From Paenibacillus allorhizosphaerae (GTDB lineage Bacteria; Bacillota; Bacilli; Paenibacillales; NBRC-103111): DNA of 55,734 nt. The stretch's first letter is position 1, and each line of letters starts with the position of its first letter. The translations under genes were made by a program, and so were the position numbers. The stretch is taken from NCBI RefSeq assembly GCF_910594985.1, contig NZ_CAJVCE010000035.1:1-55734 (forward strand), given 5' to 3'. A model generated the notes under the pieces. It had not been told where the DNA came from, made no database searches, and saw only the letters and a program-made list of their open reading frames with translations. This document shows positions 41,954-50,570 of this stretch, in pieces.

Positions 41954-43636
41954 CTATTTTTTTTCTTCCAAAGTAACCAAAAGATTTTCAAGTGTTAACC
42001 CATATTTTTCTGCAATATCCCTAGCATAACTGTTTCCCTCGGGACGAGCTCGATCTATTTTAAAGCTTCGTTTACCGGGTGAGGATGAATCTTCAACTAA
42101 TTTGGCTGCAAGACTGTCTATTCGGCTTGTATAAGATGAATTCTTGTTCATTTCGTTAATGTTTCGTGCAAGATCATGCAGGTGAGTGGCAAAGATAACC
42201 CGACATCCAGCAGCACGCAGACCTACGAGAACTTGTTCCGCAATATAAGTCGCTTCAGCTGCACTCGTACTTGAAAAAGTTTCATCCATGAGTAATAAAC
42301 TATGTTGCGTTAATTTGGAAAAAATTTTCATTAGCCGCTCACACTCTTCACCAAACCTCCCATTTGAACTTCTATTATCATGGTTCTGAAAATGGGTATA
42401 AATTCGTTCCACAGGGCTAATCGTTGCGGAGTAAGCGGGAACGAACAAACCAAGCTGGAACAGCAGCTGTGCGATGCCCACCGCCTGGGTAAATACAGTT
42501 TTCCCCCCTTGATTGGGACCTGTCAGGATATAAACCATGCTGTTATTATCAAAGTCGATATCATTTGGAACGATGAAATGGGAGGGATATACATCTGCTG
42601 GTTGCTGTTCTTGTTTTAATACTAACATTGGATTATATAAACCTTTACAAGTAAAGCTTCTTTTCCCGGCATATTCCGCATGAGGCTTACAAATGGGAAC
42701 TCCCGAGGCTTTAAGCTTTCTCAGAAGTGAAACTCCACCTAAAAGGAATCTTATTTCGTCTATAAGCCGGAGAAGAAATTTTGATTTTACATTCGTATAT
42801 GACCTAACAGCAGGTTTCCAGTTTTTTACCGAGCCCATAAGAACGGAATGGAGGGTGCTTTTCACTGCGCTGCCAAATTTGGCATGCTGTTCATTGCTTA
42901 ACCCTTTTCCTGATGCTTCGAGTGGCGCCAGACAAGTAAATTCATCATTTTGAAAATCTAATCTTAACAGCTTATCAATGATATTTCCCGATTTAAAATA
43001 AGATTTATTTACGGAAACAAGTCCCGCTTCAACAGGATTTAATTGAGCATCAAGATTGACGCCGATGGTTATGCTTTTAATGTTGCGAACGCTATAGGAG
43101 ATTTTCTCAGCTTCAACTTTTAAAGTCTGATAGCCTTCACTTTCGTAAACGCTTGCCACTTCCGATACGAATGATTTCATCCCTAATGAAGATAATTGCA
43201 AATCCTTTTTTTGAAAATGAGTATGTAATCGTTCAATGCAGTCCGTATAAAGCTGAAGTTCGGATATGCTGTACAGGGAGGAGGTTATATCATTACTTTG
43301 TTCTTTCCCAGCTAAGTAGAGCTCCCTCATATTTTCCAGATCGGGAAGCAATTTCGTAAGCAATATAAATAACGATTCATTATTCAGTATATCTTCCACT
43401 ACATCAAGTCTGTATCGGATCACTTCAATATCGTTTGTAAAATATACAATTGGATTTTTGTGATTTTGAAAATAACGCGAGTTGTACCGGAGAAACTGTA
43501 TAATGGCATCCGCAGACAAATCCGCTATAGAGGAAATATCCAACGTTGCATGTTGTGGATTTCCTTCCAAATCATCTTTTGGATACAGTAAACTTATCAT
43601 GCTTCCATCTGACATTTTCACTTCCAACCCTTTCAT
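41954..43636 (-). CDS. MutS-family ATPase without mismatch-recognition domain
   Basis: A 560-residue MutS-like protein. The C-terminal ATPase has Walker A TGPNQGGKT (372-380), Walker B LLLMDETFSST (447-457) and the FATHLHDLA switch. The remaining 350 residues are a helical lever/clamp-type region, and the N-terminal mismatch-binding domain with its Phe-x-Glu motif is absent. That matches the short MutS-related proteins of Bacillota, not canonical MutS or MutS2 (no Smr domain). The ATG overlaps the stop of the membrane-protein gene (ATGA), so the pair is coupled. An in-frame ATG at 43615 after GGAAGTG is an alternative. Confidence 0.82.
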   Translation of the reverse strand: MKGLEVKMSDGSMISLLYPKDDLEGNPQHATLDISSIADLSADAIIQFLRYNSRYFQNHKNPIVYFTNDIEVIRYRLDVVEDILNNESLFILLTKLLPDLENMRELYLAGKEQSNDITSSLYSISELQLYTDCIERLHTHFQKKDLQLSSLGMKSFVSEVASVYESEGYQTLKVEAEKISYSVRNIKSITIGVNLDAQLNPVEAGLVSVNKSYFKSGNIIDKLLRLDFQNDEFTCLAPLEASGKGLSNEQHAKFGSAVKSTLHSVLMGSVKNWKPAVRSYTNVKSKFLLRLIDEIRFLLGGVSLLRKLKASGVPICKPHAEYAGKRSFTCKGLYNPMLVLKQEQQPADVYPSHFIVPNDIDFDNNSMVYILTGPNQGGKTVFTQAVGIAQLLFQLGLFVPAYSATISPVERIYTHFQNHDNRSSNGRFGEECERLMKIFSKLTQHSLLLMDETFSSTSAAEATYIAEQVLVGLRAAGCRVIFATHLHDLARNINEMNKNSSYTSRIDSLAAKLVEDSSSPGKRSFKIDRARPEGNSYARDIAEKYGLTLENLLVTLEEKK

Positions 43637-43980
43637 AGTATAAATGTTAAAATTACATTTCTAATCTGGGTTGCGGTTATCAATAATAAAATCGCCATAA
43701 TACATGTAAGCGAATGCAATAAGGCAATAGAATATCCATACATCTTCCAAGTCTTCGAAAACATAGTATACGAATAGATTAAGTAGAAAAGACACGGCAA
43801 CATGCTAAAGATAAAAAGTCCTGCACAAAATATAAATATTATGAAGAGACCTAGCCAATAAAATAATACTTTACGGATTAACCGGAGTCTGGGAATACAA
43901 ATATAGATGGGTTGATCCGGTATCGAAGAGTAGAGATCCCGCACTGTTCTTTTGATTGCTTTTGACCTAATCGATATCAC
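43633..43980 (-). CDS. small membrane protein coupled to MutS-like gene
   Basis: A 115-residue protein with two or three hydrophobic helices (VLFYWLGLFIIFIFCAGLFI, the segment after it, and YSIALLHSLTCIMAILLLI). The basic N-terminus KAIKRTVRDL and CIPRLRLIRK suggest a cytoplasmic N-terminus. GTG 43980 is the start, with ACGGGATG just upstream. The stop codon overlaps the ATG of the MutS-like gene. I recognise no family; the overlap suggests a joint function at the membrane. Confidence 0.6.
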   Translation of the reverse strand: MISIRSKAIKRTVRDLYSSIPDQPIYICIPRLRLIRKVLFYWLGLFIIFIFCAGLFIFSMLPCLFYLIYSYTMFSKTWKMYGYSIALLHSLTCIMAILLLITATQIRNVILTFIL

Positions 43981-43982
43981 AT

Positions 43983-44020
43983 CCCGTTATTGAACAAACG
44001 TTCTCCGTTAGCGGAACAAT
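43983..44020. repeat. accessory repeat, compact copy
   Basis: CCCGTTATTGAACAAACGTT is followed by CTCCGTTAGCGGAACAAT. Left and right boxes are fused here without a hairpin between them. The copy fills the 45-bp gap between the membrane-protein start and the glyoxalase stop. Confidence 0.55.
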
Positions 44021-44025
44021 TTCTA

Positions 44026-44379
44026 TTAAAACCAGTGAGTTAATCCAATCGTGTTTCCATCTAAATCTGTTAGTGAAAACTCAGCATGATCGGATCGACG
44101 GGTAATATCGGTTACTGTTACACCTTTCTCTTTTAAGTTTTTATGTAAACCGTCACTATCGTTGATGTATAACGCAAAATTAGCCTTAGTCATGGGGCGG
44201 AGGTCGTCTGATCTTAAGAGATGAAGAACATTTATACCATTAATATGAAGCTCCACAAAGTCGTTAAAATTATGTGGTCCAAGTGTAAAGCCTAGATGAG
44301 AGCAGTACCAAGAACTTGATTTTTCTAAATCTTTTACACGAACCATTATTCCGTAATCACCAGTTAATTTTTGTGACAC
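44026..44379 (-). CDS. VOC/glyoxalase-fold protein (bleomycin-resistance-like)
   Basis: A 117-residue single VOC domain protein. It begins with GIMVRVKDLEKSSSWYCSHLG, has the central FVELHINGINVLHLL and ends with AEFSLTDLDGNTIGLTHW. Dimeric VOC proteins of this size bind antibiotics or act as metal-dependent isomerases or dioxygenases; the ligand is open. GTG 44379 lies 7 nt after AGGAGG; the adjacent TTG at 44382 is too close. Confidence 0.8.
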   Translation of the reverse strand: MSQKLTGDYGIMVRVKDLEKSSSWYCSHLGFTLGPHNFNDFVELHINGINVLHLLRSDDLRPMTKANFALYINDSDGLHKNLKEKGVTVTDITRRSDHAEFSLTDLDGNTIGLTHWF

Positions 44380-44448
44380 CAAGATTCCTCCTAGATATCA
44401 AGAATTAAACCTTATTATAAGGTAAATTTTGTAAAACAACCATACGTA

Positions 44449-44562
44449 ATTGTTCGCCCGTTTGTTGAACAAATCTGCCCGTTAAAGGATTGAAAAAATC
44501 CGCGTCAACAAAAACAGGCGATGGATCGGTTCCATCGCCGCGCTATCTAACGTACTCGTTAA
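44449..44562. repeat. accessory repeat, full unit with hairpin
   Basis: The left box TTGTTGAACAAATCTGCCCG (44462-44481) is followed by the perfect hairpin GCGATGGATCGGTTCCATCGC (stem GCGATGGA; 44518-44538) and a diverged right box, TAACGTACTCG. A related hairpin, GATGGATTGGGTTCCATC, is at 40634-40651. The rest of 44380-44696 is without a gene. Confidence 0.6.
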
Positions 44563-44696
44563 ATGTAACCATGTTCTTGTCAACCATTAATCGCTGGAAA
44601 TCTAACGTCTGACATATTTCCTTAACAGGGGACTTGGAACGCTTATATCTTCATTTCCCGTTTCCTTAACATGATTGAAAAATCTGCAGTCGACGC

Positions 44697-45560
44697 CTAA
44701 ACGCAGACAAGCTTATCCGGGTTTCGTACGGCATACATTCTGGCAATCTTTCCGCGTCGGAGTTGTATGAATAAAGCGGCCACGGTTTCGTCCCCCGAAC
44801 GGATTACGATACCGGTCTCACCGTTCAGAGGGGAAAACTCGAAGTGAAAATCTCCCTGAAAATAGGACCTTAAGCTCTGTATCCCGTCGAGCAGGACTCG
44901 GGCCACGTGCTCGCGCGTTTGCACCGGATGCCTGAACGCTTTTGCTTTCCCGCCTCCGTCGGCGACGAACATGACGTCTTCGGTCAACAATGACACCACA
45001 TGATCGACGTTCCCTTGCTCGAGGGAGGTAAGGAACCGGTTCACCCATTCCAATTCGACCGCTTCGGCCGCAACCGGCTCATCCTCGGATATGCCCATTT
45101 TGTTTCTTGCCCGGCTCAACAGCTTGCGGCAGTTCGCCTCTTGCTTGCCGAGCAGTTCCGCGATTTCGGGATAATCGAAGCCCAGTGCCTCACGCAGGAC
45201 GAAAACCGTCCGCTCTGTCGGCGTCAGCCGCTCCAACAGCACGAGCATGGCGTAGGATAGCAGATCGCGACGGACGATCGTCGTCTCGAGCGGATCCGTC
45301 TCCGGCGTCCGAACCGGTTCGGGGAGCCACGGACCGACGTACATTTCCCTCTTCTTCCGCGCCGACTTCTGCAGATTGAGGCAGTGATTGGTTACCATTT
45401 TGCACAAATACGCCTTCGGCTCCTCCAGATGTTCGGGAAGTACGTGGCACGCCTTAACAAACACGTCCTGCACCGCATCTTCCGCGTCTGCAGCGGAGCC
45501 TGTCAACTGATATGCCAGAGTGAACAGAAGCGCTCTATATTGACCGTACAGTTTCTCCAT
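44697..45560 (-). CDS. ECF41-family RNA polymerase sigma factor
   Basis: A 287-residue extracytoplasmic-function sigma factor with a C-terminal SnoaL-like extension. Sigma region 2 is GSAADAEDAVQDVFVKAC and region 4 is FDYPEIAELLGKQEANCRKL. The group-specific motifs of ECF41 are all visible: WLPEP in the linker, DGGGK in the extension and NPDKL at the very end. In this family the C-terminal domain controls activity instead of an anti-sigma factor. It lies 43 bp after a flavoprotein gene in the same operon, as is common for ECF41. Confidence 0.9.
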   Translation of the reverse strand: MEKLYGQYRALLFTLAYQLTGSAADAEDAVQDVFVKACHVLPEHLEEPKAYLCKMVTNHCLNLQKSARKKREMYVGPWLPEPVRTPETDPLETTIVRRDLLSYAMLVLLERLTPTERTVFVLREALGFDYPEIAELLGKQEANCRKLLSRARNKMGISEDEPVAAEAVELEWVNRFLTSLEQGNVDHVVSLLTEDVMFVADGGGKAKAFRHPVQTREHVARVLLDGIQSLRSYFQGDFHFEFSPLNGETGIVIRSGDETVAALFIQLRRGKIARMYAVRNPDKLVCV

Positions 45561-45603
45561 TCACCGTCTCACCTTTTCCGGCTGTTGATATTGGTACCTA
45601 GTG

Positions 45604-46800
45604 CTATCGTAGCATACTGCCTTTATCCCATGCCAGTTTCCTGATTTTCCACCCCAGCTTTCCCGTTATGATCATATTAAGTCCCCATTTGCCTCCCCAT
45701 ACAAATCCGCGATTCTCCCCCAAGCCGATGCAGAAGAAATCCAGTATCGAGCTGGCGGATTTGTGAACCGGCGCGGGGCGGCCCTCCAGATCGGCCATCA
45801 CGATTTTCCCCAGTCTATCTGCCTGCAGCACACCTTCTCCGGCCCTCATCAGATCCGCCTTGCCGTTTTCCGGATCGACGATTCTCGCACAGTCGCCGAT
45901 GCTGTAAACGCCCGGCGCCCCTTTGACGCGATAGCACTCATCCACCAGCACTTGACCATCCGGAGTAAGCGGCAAACCCATGCTTCGAAGGGCCGGATTC
46001 GGGATCAGACCAATTGTCCAGATACATTCGCCAACCGGCAGAAGATCGCCATTGCTGAGCTTCACCGCTCCTGCTTCCGCCTGCATCACCTTAATGTTGT
46101 AAAGTACTTTTACGCCACATTCGCTGAGCACCTGATCCAATCTTTTTCCGACTTTTTCGGGCCCTTCCAGGAACAATCGTTTCTGTCCGCTCAGCAAATA
46201 GACAGAGATATCGGACGGGTTCAATCCTAGTGACGATGCTTCCTTCCGCATCTCAAGCGCCAGCTCGGCGGATGTCTCAACGCCGCTGATGCCCGCTCCC
46301 GCAACCGCGATCGACATCAGTCGCTTTCGTTCCTCAGGGTTCGTCTCACCGGCAGCTTTTCGCAGGTTGGCGCGCCAGCGCTCCCGGATGTCCGCCGCGG
46401 CTTGCGGGTCGGTCAAGGCGATGCCGCCCCGATCGGGTTCCGGTTGCCGAACGATGCTGCCGACCGCAACGACCAAAAGGTCATACTGCATGCGGGCATG
46501 ATTACCTTGCGCATCCTCATATTGAATCTGTTTTCCCCCGCTATCCACGGACGTAACCTTACCTTGCACGAATTCGACACCTTCTGAGAACGAATAATGC
46601 GTCCATGGAATCATAATCTCTTCCTGGCCCACTGCCGGCCGGAACAACAGCATTTTGCGCATATGACCGGGCTGCTTGTCGATCAGAACAAACCGAATCC
46701 GCCGCCCGTTCGCCATGCCCCGGATCTCTTCCTTTATTGCTTTGAGTGAATGAAGCCCTACATGGCCGCCTCCGATGATGACACATGTCAAGTCGTTCAT
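45604..46800 (-). CDS. FAD-dependent NADH dehydrogenase-like oxidoreductase
   Basis: A 398-residue type II NADH-dehydrogenase-like flavoprotein. The FAD-binding GGGHVGLHSLKAI opens the protein, VAVAGAGISGVETSAELALE is the second dinucleotide fold, and YSIGDCARIVD is the FAD-anchoring block. It probably passes electrons from NAD(P)H to quinones or another acceptor. An AAAAGGAGCTGAGG site precedes the ATG. It is upstream of the ECF41 sigma gene and is the likely target of that factor. Confidence 0.85.
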   Translation of the reverse strand: MNDLTCVIIGGGHVGLHSLKAIKEEIRGMANGRRIRFVLIDKQPGHMRKMLLFRPAVGQEEIMIPWTHYSFSEGVEFVQGKVTSVDSGGKQIQYEDAQGNHARMQYDLLVVAVGSIVRQPEPDRGGIALTDPQAAADIRERWRANLRKAAGETNPEERKRLMSIAVAGAGISGVETSAELALEMRKEASSLGLNPSDISVYLLSGQKRLFLEGPEKVGKRLDQVLSECGVKVLYNIKVMQAEAGAVKLSNGDLLPVGECIWTIGLIPNPALRSMGLPLTPDGQVLVDECYRVKGAPGVYSIGDCARIVDPENGKADLMRAGEGVLQADRLGKIVMADLEGRPAPVHKSASSILDFFCIGLGENRGFVWGGKWGLNMIITGKLGWKIRKLAWDKGSMLR

Positions 46801-46836
46801 CTTTCCTCAGCTCCTTTTACGTTTTGCACATATAAC

Positions 46837-46860
46837 AACGTAAGGCGCTGATTTGTGACA
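46837..46860 (-). promoter_or_regulatory. ECF41-type promoter candidate
   Basis: On the minus strand TGTCACA (46860-46854), the reported -35 motif of ECF41 sigma factors, is followed after 13 bp by CGTT (46840-46837), close to the CGTC -10. The spacer looks short, so the -10 choice is unsure. It precedes the flavoprotein gene by 37 bp and implies autoregulation. Confidence 0.55.
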
Positions 46861-46902
46861 TCGGAAACGAACGAAAAAATTATATGGGCCCGTTTAATCT
46901 GC

Positions 46903-46995
46903 CGTTCTTTCGTGCCCGCTGTTGAGTAAATCTGCTCTTTAGCTTAATGAGGCCGCGGCAGCCTCATCTTGTTCTTATTCATTTCCGTTAGTGGA
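46903..46995. repeat. accessory repeat, full unit
   Basis: The left box GTTGAGTAAATCTGCTCTTT is followed by the hairpin TGAGGC-CGCGGCA-GCCTCA and the right box ATTTCCGTTAGTGG. It lies between the two-component genes and the ECF41 operon. Confidence 0.65.
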
Positions 46996-47047
46996 AACCC
47001 ATTCCCATCCCGATAGGTTCGCGCAGTTAGCCGGGAGCCAGCCCAAG

Positions 47048-48406
47048 TCAATGTTGGAATACAGGCAACCGGATGGTAAAGACCGTACCTTGACCGAGAA
47101 CGCTTTCTACGTCAATGGTGCCGTGATGGGCGGTTACGAACCCTTTGGCGATGGCTAGTCCGAGCCCCATTCCGCCGCGGTTTTGCGCCATCGTTTCATT
47201 GGCGCGGTAAAACCGGTCGAATAGATAGGGAAGATGCTGCGGATCAATCCCGGGACCGGTATCGGCTACGGCGACCCGGATATATCCGGCTTCCCCTTTA
47301 TTCGGCGGTTCTGCCCGAATCGTAATCATGATAGAGCCGCCAGGGGTTGAATAACGAACGGCGTTGCCGATCAAGTTGAGAAAAACTTGGGTCATCCGAT
47401 TCGGATCGATGTCAATCAAAGGGAGGTCGTCTTCGCAGACCATATGGATGCGGATACACTTTGGATCGGCGTCGTATGTCATCCGATCGACAATCCGCCG
47501 CAGCAGTTCGCATACATTCGTTGCTTTGCGCTCGATCGGCAGTTTTTTCGCTTCGGCTAACGATAGCTGGTGAAGGTCATCGACCAGCCGGGTAAGGCGA
47601 ATGAGCTCATCCTGCAACGGAAGCAAGCTCTCCGGCTCGATTCGGCTGCCGCTGTGCTGTATAAGGTCCAGTTTGCCGCGAATGATCGTGATCGGCGTTC
47701 TCAACTCGTGCGCCACATCCGCAACCATATTTCGGCGATGCTCTTCCAAGGCTTGAATTAATTGCGCCATCTCGTTAAACGCCCGGGCCACTTGCCCGTA
47801 TTCATCCCTCGCCGTAGCGGAAGCCCGTACGCCGTACTCCCCTTTTCCCAGCCGATCGATGACCGGAATCAATTGGCGGAGCGGCGCGGTCAGACGTTTG
47901 GATAACAACCAGGCGACCCATAGCGAAATCCCGATAAACAAGACGGCACTCGGAATCAGCAGGAACAGGACGGAAATCGGGATGCCGATCCGCAGCTTGG
48001 ACAACATCGCAACTTCCGGATCGTAATAATACATAACCGCTATGGACTCCCCCTGCCATCGCAGCGGTTTTTGTATCCCCAGATGCTTGATCCGTGAAAC
48101 GGCTTCCTCTCCCGTTCGAAGCAGGATTTGATCTTGAGGGGACAACAGAAGGAGACTCGAACTCGGGCCGATATTCCAATTGCTCTCTTGGCCATCCGGC
48201 CGCTGAATGCCTTCCCATGATCGATTGTGATTTTCATAATACCGGACAAGCTGCCCGGACAATGACTCGAGTTCCTCGCCTCGGCTGGATTTGATCAAGG
48301 CTTCCACAGATTCCTTTACGATCAATTGCGTCACTGCGCCAAAAACCACGCATAAGGATACGATAAAAGCAGCCATCGCGAAAAATAATTTACGGCTTAC
48401 TTTCAT
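47048..48406 (-). CDS. sensor histidine kinase (BaeS-like)
   Basis: A 452-residue membrane kinase. It has membrane segments at about 8-30 and 152-172, an extracytoplasmic domain of about 120 residues, a HAMP linker, HisKA with the phospho-accepting His in VADVAHELRTPITIIRG (about residue 236) and an ATPase domain with DTGPGIDP and GMGLGLAIA. The ATG overlaps the stop of the response-regulator gene by 4 bp. Envelope stress is the usual signal for this group, but that is inference. Confidence 0.87.
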   Translation of the reverse strand: MKVSRKLFFAMAAFIVSLCVVFGAVTQLIVKESVEALIKSSRGEELESLSGQLVRYYENHNRSWEGIQRPDGQESNWNIGPSSSLLLLSPQDQILLRTGEEAVSRIKHLGIQKPLRWQGESIAVMYYYDPEVAMLSKLRIGIPISVLFLLIPSAVLFIGISLWVAWLLSKRLTAPLRQLIPVIDRLGKGEYGVRASATARDEYGQVARAFNEMAQLIQALEEHRRNMVADVAHELRTPITIIRGKLDLIQHSGSRIEPESLLPLQDELIRLTRLVDDLHQLSLAEAKKLPIERKATNVCELLRRIVDRMTYDADPKCIRIHMVCEDDLPLIDIDPNRMTQVFLNLIGNAVRYSTPGGSIMITIRAEPPNKGEAGYIRVAVADTGPGIDPQHLPYLFDRFYRANETMAQNRGGMGLGLAIAKGFVTAHHGTIDVESVLGQGTVFTIRLPVFQH

Positions 48407-49089
48407 GTCCTTTCACCGAATCTATACCCGAATCCGTACACCGTCTGAATAAAAACGGGCTGGGACGGATCATCCTCGATTTTTTTGCGAATGCGGCTAA
48501 TGTGGGCATCTACCGTCCGTTCGTCATTCAGGATATCGTCATCCAAAGCTGCTTGCAGCAGCTGAAGACGGCTGTAAACAATCCCCGGCCGGGAGGCAAG
48601 AGTGAGCAGAAGCTTTAACTCGGTCGGAGTCAGCGGAATTTCTTGGCCACGCTTCCATACGCGACATTCGGATTCCGAAATCGAGAGCTCTCCATAATGA
48701 AGGGTTTGCATCGCAACCGCGTGTCCGTCCATTCGGCGGAGAACGGAACGAATTCTGGCCGACAGCTCTCTCAGGGAAAAAGGTTTCGTGATGTAATCAT
48801 CGGCTCCGACCTCCAGCCCGACAATTTTATCCGTTTCATCCGTTCGTGCCGTGACCATGATGATCCCGACCGGCCCCATTTTCCGCAGCTCCCGGCAGAC
48901 GTCGAGACCGCTCATCTCAGGCAGCATCCAATCCAGTACGACCAAGGACGGCTTGATCTCCCGGGCTTTGGCGAGGGCTTCTTTTCCTGTTCTTGCCGTC
49001 ACCGTTATGTATCCCTCCCCCTGCAAAAAAGGCTCCATAAATTCAAGCACCTTTTCTTCGTCATCCACCAGCAGCAGTTTGTGCGTCAT
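48403..49089 (-). CDS. OmpR-family response regulator (BaeR-like)
   Basis: A 228-residue regulator with receiver acidic pair DDEE, the phospho-acceptor in LVVLDWMLPEMSG, the conserved lysine YITKPFSL and a winged-helix domain ending DAHISRIRKKIEDD. GAAGGGAAGTG precedes ATG 49089. It is upstream of and coupled to the kinase gene. A perfect 12-bp palindrome lies in the divergent region to the right. Confidence 0.88.
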   Translation of the reverse strand: MTHKLLLVDDEEKVLEFMEPFLQGEGYITVTARTGKEALAKAREIKPSLVVLDWMLPEMSGLDVCRELRKMGPVGIIMVTARTDETDKIVGLEVGADDYITKPFSLRELSARIRSVLRRMDGHAVAMQTLHYGELSISESECRVWKRGQEIPLTPTELKLLLTLASRPGIVYSRLQLLQAALDDDILNDERTVDAHISRIRKKIEDDPSQPVFIQTVYGFGYRFGERT

Positions 49090-49202
49090 CCCGTATCACT
49101 TCCCTTCGTATCGTTTGTTTCTTCACATTATATAGGGAATCCGGTTTATTTTGGGGAAACGGGGAAATATTCATCCATCCCGTAAAACACCGCAACAAGT
49201 TC

Positions 49203-49214
49203 ACAACATGTTGT
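49203..49214. promoter_or_regulatory. 12-bp palindrome in divergent promoter region
   Basis: ACAACATGTTGT is a perfect palindrome between the regulator gene and the rightward membrane-protein pair. It is a candidate operator for the adjacent regulator or another factor. Confidence 0.4.
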
Positions 49215-49319
49215 TGTTACAATAAAAAACGTGTTAAGCGCAAGAATCCGTGGTTCACGTATGAAAACGGAAGCCTGAAAACCGGTTTATTTTAGAATAA
49301 TAAGGAGAGGAAGCTTTTC

Positions 49320-49724
49320 ATGTCCAATGAGACAACTGTGAATGTTCGCGTAAAAGTAGGCAGATTCATTTTTCTGGGACTGGCCGGTCTGTTTGTCTTG
49401 TGTGTGACGATCCAGATTTTCATTGCCGGAATGGCGGTGTTTACCAATGCGTCCTATTGGCGTTACCATGTCGTATTTGTTCGCATATTTGAATTATTCC
49501 CCATTCTCATGCTCATTTTTTCTTTTTTGGGCAGGTTGTCGAAGGCATTGCGCTGGTGGTGTGTCGCGATATTCATTCTGATCTACGCGCAGTACTTTAC
49601 CGCTCATTTTCCGGGAGCTGGCGCTTTTCATCCGGTGATGGCTGCCGTATTGTTCTCGGTATCCCTGCTCGTATTCGTAAAGGCCAAGCGAAGCGTATCC
49701 GCGAGAGAAGCTAAGTTATCGTGA
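49320..49724 (+). CDS. DUF6220-like membrane protein
   Basis: A 134-residue protein with four predicted helices. The opening FIFLGLAGLFVLCVTIQIFI and the HVVFVRIFELFPILMLIFSF stretch recall DUF6220 membrane proteins of unknown function. AAGGAGAGG precedes the ATG. It is followed 16 bp later by a second membrane-protein gene and is divergent from the two-component genes, which may regulate the pair. Confidence 0.65.
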   Translation: MSNETTVNVRVKVGRFIFLGLAGLFVLCVTIQIFIAGMAVFTNASYWRYHVVFVRIFELFPILMLIFSFLGRLSKALRWWCVAIFILIYAQYFTAHFPGAGAFHPVMAAVLFSVSLLVFVKAKRSVSAREAKLS

Positions 49725-49740
49725 CAAAGGAGGGACGAGC

Positions 49741-50262
49741 ATGGCTTACAAGCTTAGCATGAAACAAAAAAATATACTGGTCGTGCTTCATGTCATTTCC
49801 GTCGCGGCTTGGTTTGGCGCAACTTTATGTATGCTACTGCTGCTGTTATATGTGAAGAAAGCGGAGAACGGGGAACAGCTCTATTACATTTTGGAAAGCA
49901 TGCATATCCTTGACGACAATCTTATTAAATACCCTGCCCTGCTAACATTATTTACGGGGGTGTTATTGTCTTTATGGACTCACTGGGGGATTGCAAAATA
50001 TTATTGGGTCGTGGTCAAACTCATCCTGACGATCGTCACGATCCTGCTTGGAATTTTCTTTATCAACGATTGGTTCGCCTATCTGTTAAGCGCCGCGAAG
50101 AAATATGGCTTCGCCGCAGTGCAAAGGCAAGATTTTCAATCAATATGGCTAGCCAATGTGCTGGCCGCGATTTTCAACAATGCAGCGTATGGATTCATGA
50201 TGTTCATTACGTACTTTAAGCCTTTTGGAAAAATAAGAAAAACACCCGGAGCGAAAAGCTGA
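49741..50262 (+). CDS. DUF2269-like membrane protein
   Basis: A 173-residue protein with four hydrophobic helices. The start VVLHVISVAAWFGATLCMLL resembles the histidine-containing first helix of DUF2269/CopD-like integral membrane proteins. YWVVVKLILTIVTILLGIFF is another helix. AAAGGAGGG precedes the ATG. Its role is unknown; it is in one operon with the preceding membrane-protein gene. Confidence 0.65.
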   Translation: MAYKLSMKQKNILVVLHVISVAAWFGATLCMLLLLLYVKKAENGEQLYYILESMHILDDNLIKYPALLTLFTGVLLSLWTHWGIAKYYWVVVKLILTIVTILLGIFFINDWFAYLLSAAKKYGFAAVQRQDFQSIWLANVLAAIFNNAAYGFMMFITYFKPFGKIRKTPGAKS

Positions 50263-50280
50263 TTAATACAAATCATCAGC

Positions 50281-50400
50281 CCCTGGTATAATTTCTATGA
50301 CGGCAAGCCGTATGTGAGAGCGCGGCACTACAAGCCGGAGTTGGGACGGTTTATCAAAAATCCAACTTCATTCGATCTAAAAAATATAAAATATAAATAA
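50281..50400 (+). pseudogene. RHS-repeat C-terminal remnant
   Basis: Twenty-six codons read PWYNFYDGKPYVRARHYKPE followed by LGRFIK, the unmistakable core end of RHS/YD-repeat proteins. They then run into unrelated sequence that stops at 50398-50400. All upstream repeats are missing. It lies just 18 bp after the DUF2269-like stop, so a large polymorphic toxin gene or its tail has been lost here. Confidence 0.75.
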
Positions 50401-50410
50401 TCATTAAACT

Positions 50411-50508
50411 CCGCCCGTTAACACTGAAGGCCACCGAGTTTATATCAACGGTGGCCTGCTTGATTATTGGCTTTCACGCTATCGTTCTCCGTTAGTTCAG
50501 CCGCTGGG
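50411..50508. repeat. accessory repeat, full unit
   Basis: The left box CCGCCCGTTAACACTG is followed by the perfect hairpin AGGCCACCG/CGGTGGCCT and the right box GCTATCGTTCTCCGTTAGTT. This is one of the clearest complete copies. Confidence 0.65.
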
Positions 50509-50522
50509 CATAATACAGATCA

Positions 50523-50546
50523 AAACCCTCCGCGTGGAGGGTTTTG
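50523..50546. terminator. terminator after VOC gene
   Basis: AAAACCCTCC-GCGT-GGAGGGTTTT is a perfect 10-bp stem with a four-base loop; A/T ends let it act in both directions. Confidence 0.75.
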
Positions 50547-50570
50547 TCCTTTTACTTTTATTAAAGGGAT

